Source: Rubrobacter sp.
GTDB taxonomy: Bacteria; Chloroflexota; Chloroflexia; Thermobaculales; Thermobaculaceae
Assembly: GCA_016781845.1 (NCBI GenBank)
Contig: JADDPP010000473.1
Coordinates: 1 to 37,356 of the forward strand
Direction of reading: 5' to 3'
DNA: 37,356 bases
Below, piece by piece: positions 34,769 through 37,356 of this stretch (its first letter is position 1; each line of letters starts with the position of its first letter). The position numbers and the translations under genes were made by a program. The notes beneath the pieces are model-generated. The model worked only from the letters and a program-made list of their open reading frames with translations, did not search any database and was not told where the DNA came from.

Positions 34769-35334
34769 CCCGGTGAGTAGGGGGTGCCGCCTGGGAAGCG
34801 CCCGGTGGTCCCTTCCCCACACTTGGGGAGAGAGCCCGCCGACGAACGCGATGTGTTCCTGGACCCACTTCCTGGCTCACGAACGGAGAGGGCAATGATG
34901 ACGGGACCGCCGTCGTACCGCTCGAGGCTGGCGTCCGGGCCCTCCGCAAACTCCTCACTCCAGAACCGGCACACCGTGCCCCTCACCTCTACCGCTTCAC
35001 CGACCGGCGGCTCAGCAAGTACCCGCTCGGGGAGTACGACGAGCACCTTCGGCTCCGGCCTGCCCAGGATGTTACCCTGCAGCACGAATGTACGTGGATT
35101 GATGACTTGTCCAACCTCCCCGCGGACCGTGACCGACCGCTCGTAGAACTCGTCCGGGTTCTCGGCGATGTCCACCACCCTTACGCTGAGTGCGTCGTCA
35201 CCGGGTTCCTCGTCGGGTTCCCGGTCGAGGAATATGGAGGAAAGGGAAATCAGGAGCAGCACTAGCGCGGCCATCCCGAGCGTCGCCACCCATCCGGGCG
35301 GGCCAGACCTGTTCACCATGCCCCTTGCCTCCAT
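34762..35334 (-). CDS. Hypothetical membrane-anchored protein (possible OB-fold-like extracytoplasmic domain)
   Basis: TM segment WVATLGMAALVLLLISLSSIFL, then VVDIAENPDEFYERSVTVRGEVGQVINPRTFVLQGN...VLVVLPERVLAEPPVGEAVEVRGTVCRFW; stop codon lies in the MITE-like TIR. Confidence 0.65.
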   Translation of the reverse strand: MEARGMVNRSGPPGWVATLGMAALVLLLISLSSIFLDREPDEEPGDDALSVRVVDIAENPDEFYERSVTVRGEVGQVINPRTFVLQGNILGRPEPKVLVVLPERVLAEPPVGEAVEVRGTVCRFWSEEFAEGPDASLERYDGGPVIIALSVREPGSGSRNTSRSSAGSLPKCGEGTTGRFPGGTPYSPGE

Positions 35335-35522
35335 ACTCGCAATGCCGCGCCATCTCGTCCGCTAGTCAGAAGAGGCGTGTTGGAAGTTCCCGCGTGCAAT
35401 CGGGGCGGGGCAGGCACGCCGTCGGGAAGCACGAAGGACGGGGGACGCTTCGGCCCTGTCCCCATCAGTACCCCCAGGGTTGTCCCACCCCTCTCGGTGG
35501 CCTGTGAAGGCGAGTCGCGAAC

Positions 35523-36284
35523 CTACCCCGCGAGACCTTGATTCCTGGCCTCATCCCTGGCCGCGCCCTGCGCACGCTGGAGTACCTGCTGAGCCTTTTT
35601 CTGCGCATCCCCGGCCTTCTGCTGGGCCTGCTGGGCAAGGCTATCACGGGTCTCCCCCATCACCTCGTTCTCCTCATCGGTCTCGGGAATAGCCAGTCCG
35701 ACCGCCGCTCCGATCCCGGCCGCTATGGCGCCCATCGCGAGGGGATTCTCACTTAGTGCCCTCTGAAAGCTCCTCGTCGCGCGCCGGGCCTGGTGCTGGG
35801 CTTGCTGGCTCAGATGGCTGGCTTGCTGCTGAGTCTCACCTGCAACCCGTTCCGCCTGCGCCTGGGCCTGATCCGTCGCCTGACGCACTTTGCCTTTGGC
35901 GTGCTGCATAGTCTGGCTGCCGGACGCACTGCTCGCATCTTGCGATGAGCTCTGCTGCCTGCTGCTCATGACAAGCCAGCCGAGCCCGATACCCGTGAGC
36001 GCCACCGGCACAGGGTTCTGCTTGATAGTCTGCATCACAGTCGTTTTCGCTCCTTGGGCTTTCTCCATCGCCGCATCCCGCGCCCTATCCGTTGCCTCCG
36101 ATGCAACCTCCCGCACCCTGTCCCTGGCCTCCTCCTTGAGGTTCTGCGGAGACAGCCTCTCCTGGATGGCGTCAATCGTCTCGCTCATGTCCGCACGGGT
36201 CTGCTCGATCTCGATCCGCGTCTCCACCACCTCAGCTGGAGCGTCCACGGCCTCCTGTCTTATCTCGTCTGCTCTTTGGCCCAT
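35523..36284 (-). CDS. DUF3618 domain-containing protein
   Basis: ETRIEIEQTRADMSETIDAIQERLSPQNLKEEARDRVREVASEATDRARDAAM..., TM NPVPVALTGIGLGWLVMS, Gln/Ala-rich C-terminal region. Confidence 0.85.
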   Translation of the reverse strand: MGQRADEIRQEAVDAPAEVVETRIEIEQTRADMSETIDAIQERLSPQNLKEEARDRVREVASEATDRARDAAMEKAQGAKTTVMQTIKQNPVPVALTGIGLGWLVMSSRQQSSSQDASSASGSQTMQHAKGKVRQATDQAQAQAERVAGETQQQASHLSQQAQHQARRATRSFQRALSENPLAMGAIAAGIGAAVGLAIPETDEENEVMGETRDSLAQQAQQKAGDAQKKAQQVLQRAQGAARDEARNQGLAG

Positions 36285-36655
36285 TCCTTATCCTCCTTCA
36301 GAGTCTCGATCGTGTGCTGCGGCGCCAGCGGTGTCTGCTTGAGGTCCTTGAGCCCCCTCCGCACCAGGAAGTAACCGATTGCGGCTACGATGATTCCAAT
36401 GAGGAGCGCCGAGAACCACATCGCGATGAAGTCGAGCTGGCCGAGCAGCAGTACCAGCCCGGCCAGGATAGCCAGCATTCCCGCGTAGAGCACGGCGGCG
36501 CCCGCGGCCAGATACCCCACGTCCTTGCCGACCTCGGACGCCTTGTGACTCAACTCAGCCTTGGCGAGCTGTACCTCCTGGCGTACGAGGGTTGAGGTCT
36601 CACTCGAGAGCTCAGCGAACAGTTCCCCCAGTGATCGTTCGTCTCTAGCCATCAT
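36260..36655 (-). CDS. Phage-holin-like (DUF1469/PF07332-type) membrane protein
   Basis: SLGELFAELSSETSTLVRQEVQLAKAELSHKASEVGKDVGYLAAGAAVLYAGMLAILAGLVLLLGQLDFIAMWFSALLIGIIVAAIGYFLVRRGLKDLK; overlaps neighbours. Confidence 0.85.
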   Translation of the reverse strand: MMARDERSLGELFAELSSETSTLVRQEVQLAKAELSHKASEVGKDVGYLAAGAAVLYAGMLAILAGLVLLLGQLDFIAMWFSALLIGIIVAAIGYFLVRRGLKDLKQTPLAPQHTIETLKEDKEWAKEQTR

Positions 36656-37200
36656 CCTTCCCCAGCCTGCCTTGTGCGAATCCCCGTGCCTCCCTGGCTC
36701 GCGCTCGCACTTGTCCCCGCGACCGTACGGGTCCCTCCGCTGTCTCCGCCAGACCCTCCGTCCTGAGCAGAGCTCTTGAGAAAACGGGCGGCGAGCAGGC
36801 CCGCGGTGAAGGCCCCACCCAGGAAGATCGCTGGTCGCTGTCGGGCGAAGCGCTCTGCATCGTGTAGCAGTTGATCTGGGTTCCTGTCGTGCAGATACCC
36901 GGACACCCGACTAAGCTGGTCCGAGGCTCTGTCTGCGTACTGGCCGATAGTACCCTGGCCCTGTTCGCGGAGCTGCTGGCCGCTCTGGTGCAGCACTTGC
37001 GCGACGCTGTCCAGTTGCCTGCTCATCCGATCCTTCTGTGTCCCCACCTGCGACTTCGCCTGCCCCCAGGCCTGCTCTCCCAGGCGGCTGGCCTGGTATC
37101 GTGCCTTCTGTGCGACCTGCTGTCCCTGCTGCCTGGCCTGCTCGGTCATCTGGCCGGTCGTACCGCCGCTTCCTGACTGGCTCGTAGAGTCATGTGTCAT
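36652..37200 (-). CDS. Gln-rich helical protein with C-terminal TM segment, co-operonic with DUF3618/holin-like genes
   Basis: MTHDSTSQSGSGGTTGQMTEQARQQGQQVAQKARYQASRLGEQAWGQAKSQVG...RQRPAIFLGGAFTAGLLAARFLKS; start taken at ATG 37200. Confidence 0.65.
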   Translation of the reverse strand: MTHDSTSQSGSGGTTGQMTEQARQQGQQVAQKARYQASRLGEQAWGQAKSQVGTQKDRMSRQLDSVAQVLHQSGQQLREQGQGTIGQYADRASDQLSRVSGYLHDRNPDQLLHDAERFARQRPAIFLGGAFTAGLLAARFLKSSAQDGGSGGDSGGTRTVAGTSASASQGGTGIRTRQAGEG

Positions 37201-37356
37201 AGTTTTCTTCCCCTGTCGGATACATGTGTCACTCGCTGCTACAGGAGAGGCGAGCCACGATGAAGATTCATTCTCTTCGACTGGTGTTTCCCTCGACCTG
37301 TACGTCGCCCTGTTCCTCAGGGTCATGTCAAAGTCGTGGTCCATCGCGTAAACTCC

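Overview
GC-rich bacterial chromosomal window of about 37 kb. The gene style (DUF2254, DUF3618, PAS/GAF histidine kinases, VUT/QueF, decayed IS remnants) is compatible with Chloroflexota/Thermomicrobia, but taxonomy is inferred only. From left to right it contains: a perfect 30-bp hairpin; a heterodimeric ABC exporter pair behind a leader ORF plus terminator-like hairpin; an atypical receiver protein lacking the phosphoacceptor Asp; a preQ0 transporter (VUT) and QueF; an aldo/keto reductase gene split by a 102-nt hairpin-forming insert placed immediately before the catalytic-Lys codon; a tiny Lys-rich ORF; a putative TIM-barrel glycosidase; a galactonate-dehydratase-like enzyme; a kinase/divergent-enolase pair; a sulfatase; a CaiB/BaiF CoA-transferase; a cupin between transposase scars; two more APH-fold kinases; a GNAT-ankyrin fusion; and an SDR. 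From about 23 kb on, nearly all genes are on the minus strand: membrane proteins, an HK-RR operon, a 1209-aa multi-PAS/GAF histidine kinase and a cell-envelope/stress cluster. Best leads: (1) the in-frame, stop-containing hairpin insert in the AKR active-site motif; (2) the apparent ribosome-mediated attenuator in front of the ABC exporter; (3) helically phased GTTCACC-type direct-repeat operators (resembling actinobacterial PHO boxes) upstream of four minus-strand transcription units, including the HK-RR operon; (4) a kinase/enolase-paralog operon with an altered enolase active-site motif. All calls are from reading the sequence and supplied translations; no database search was run.
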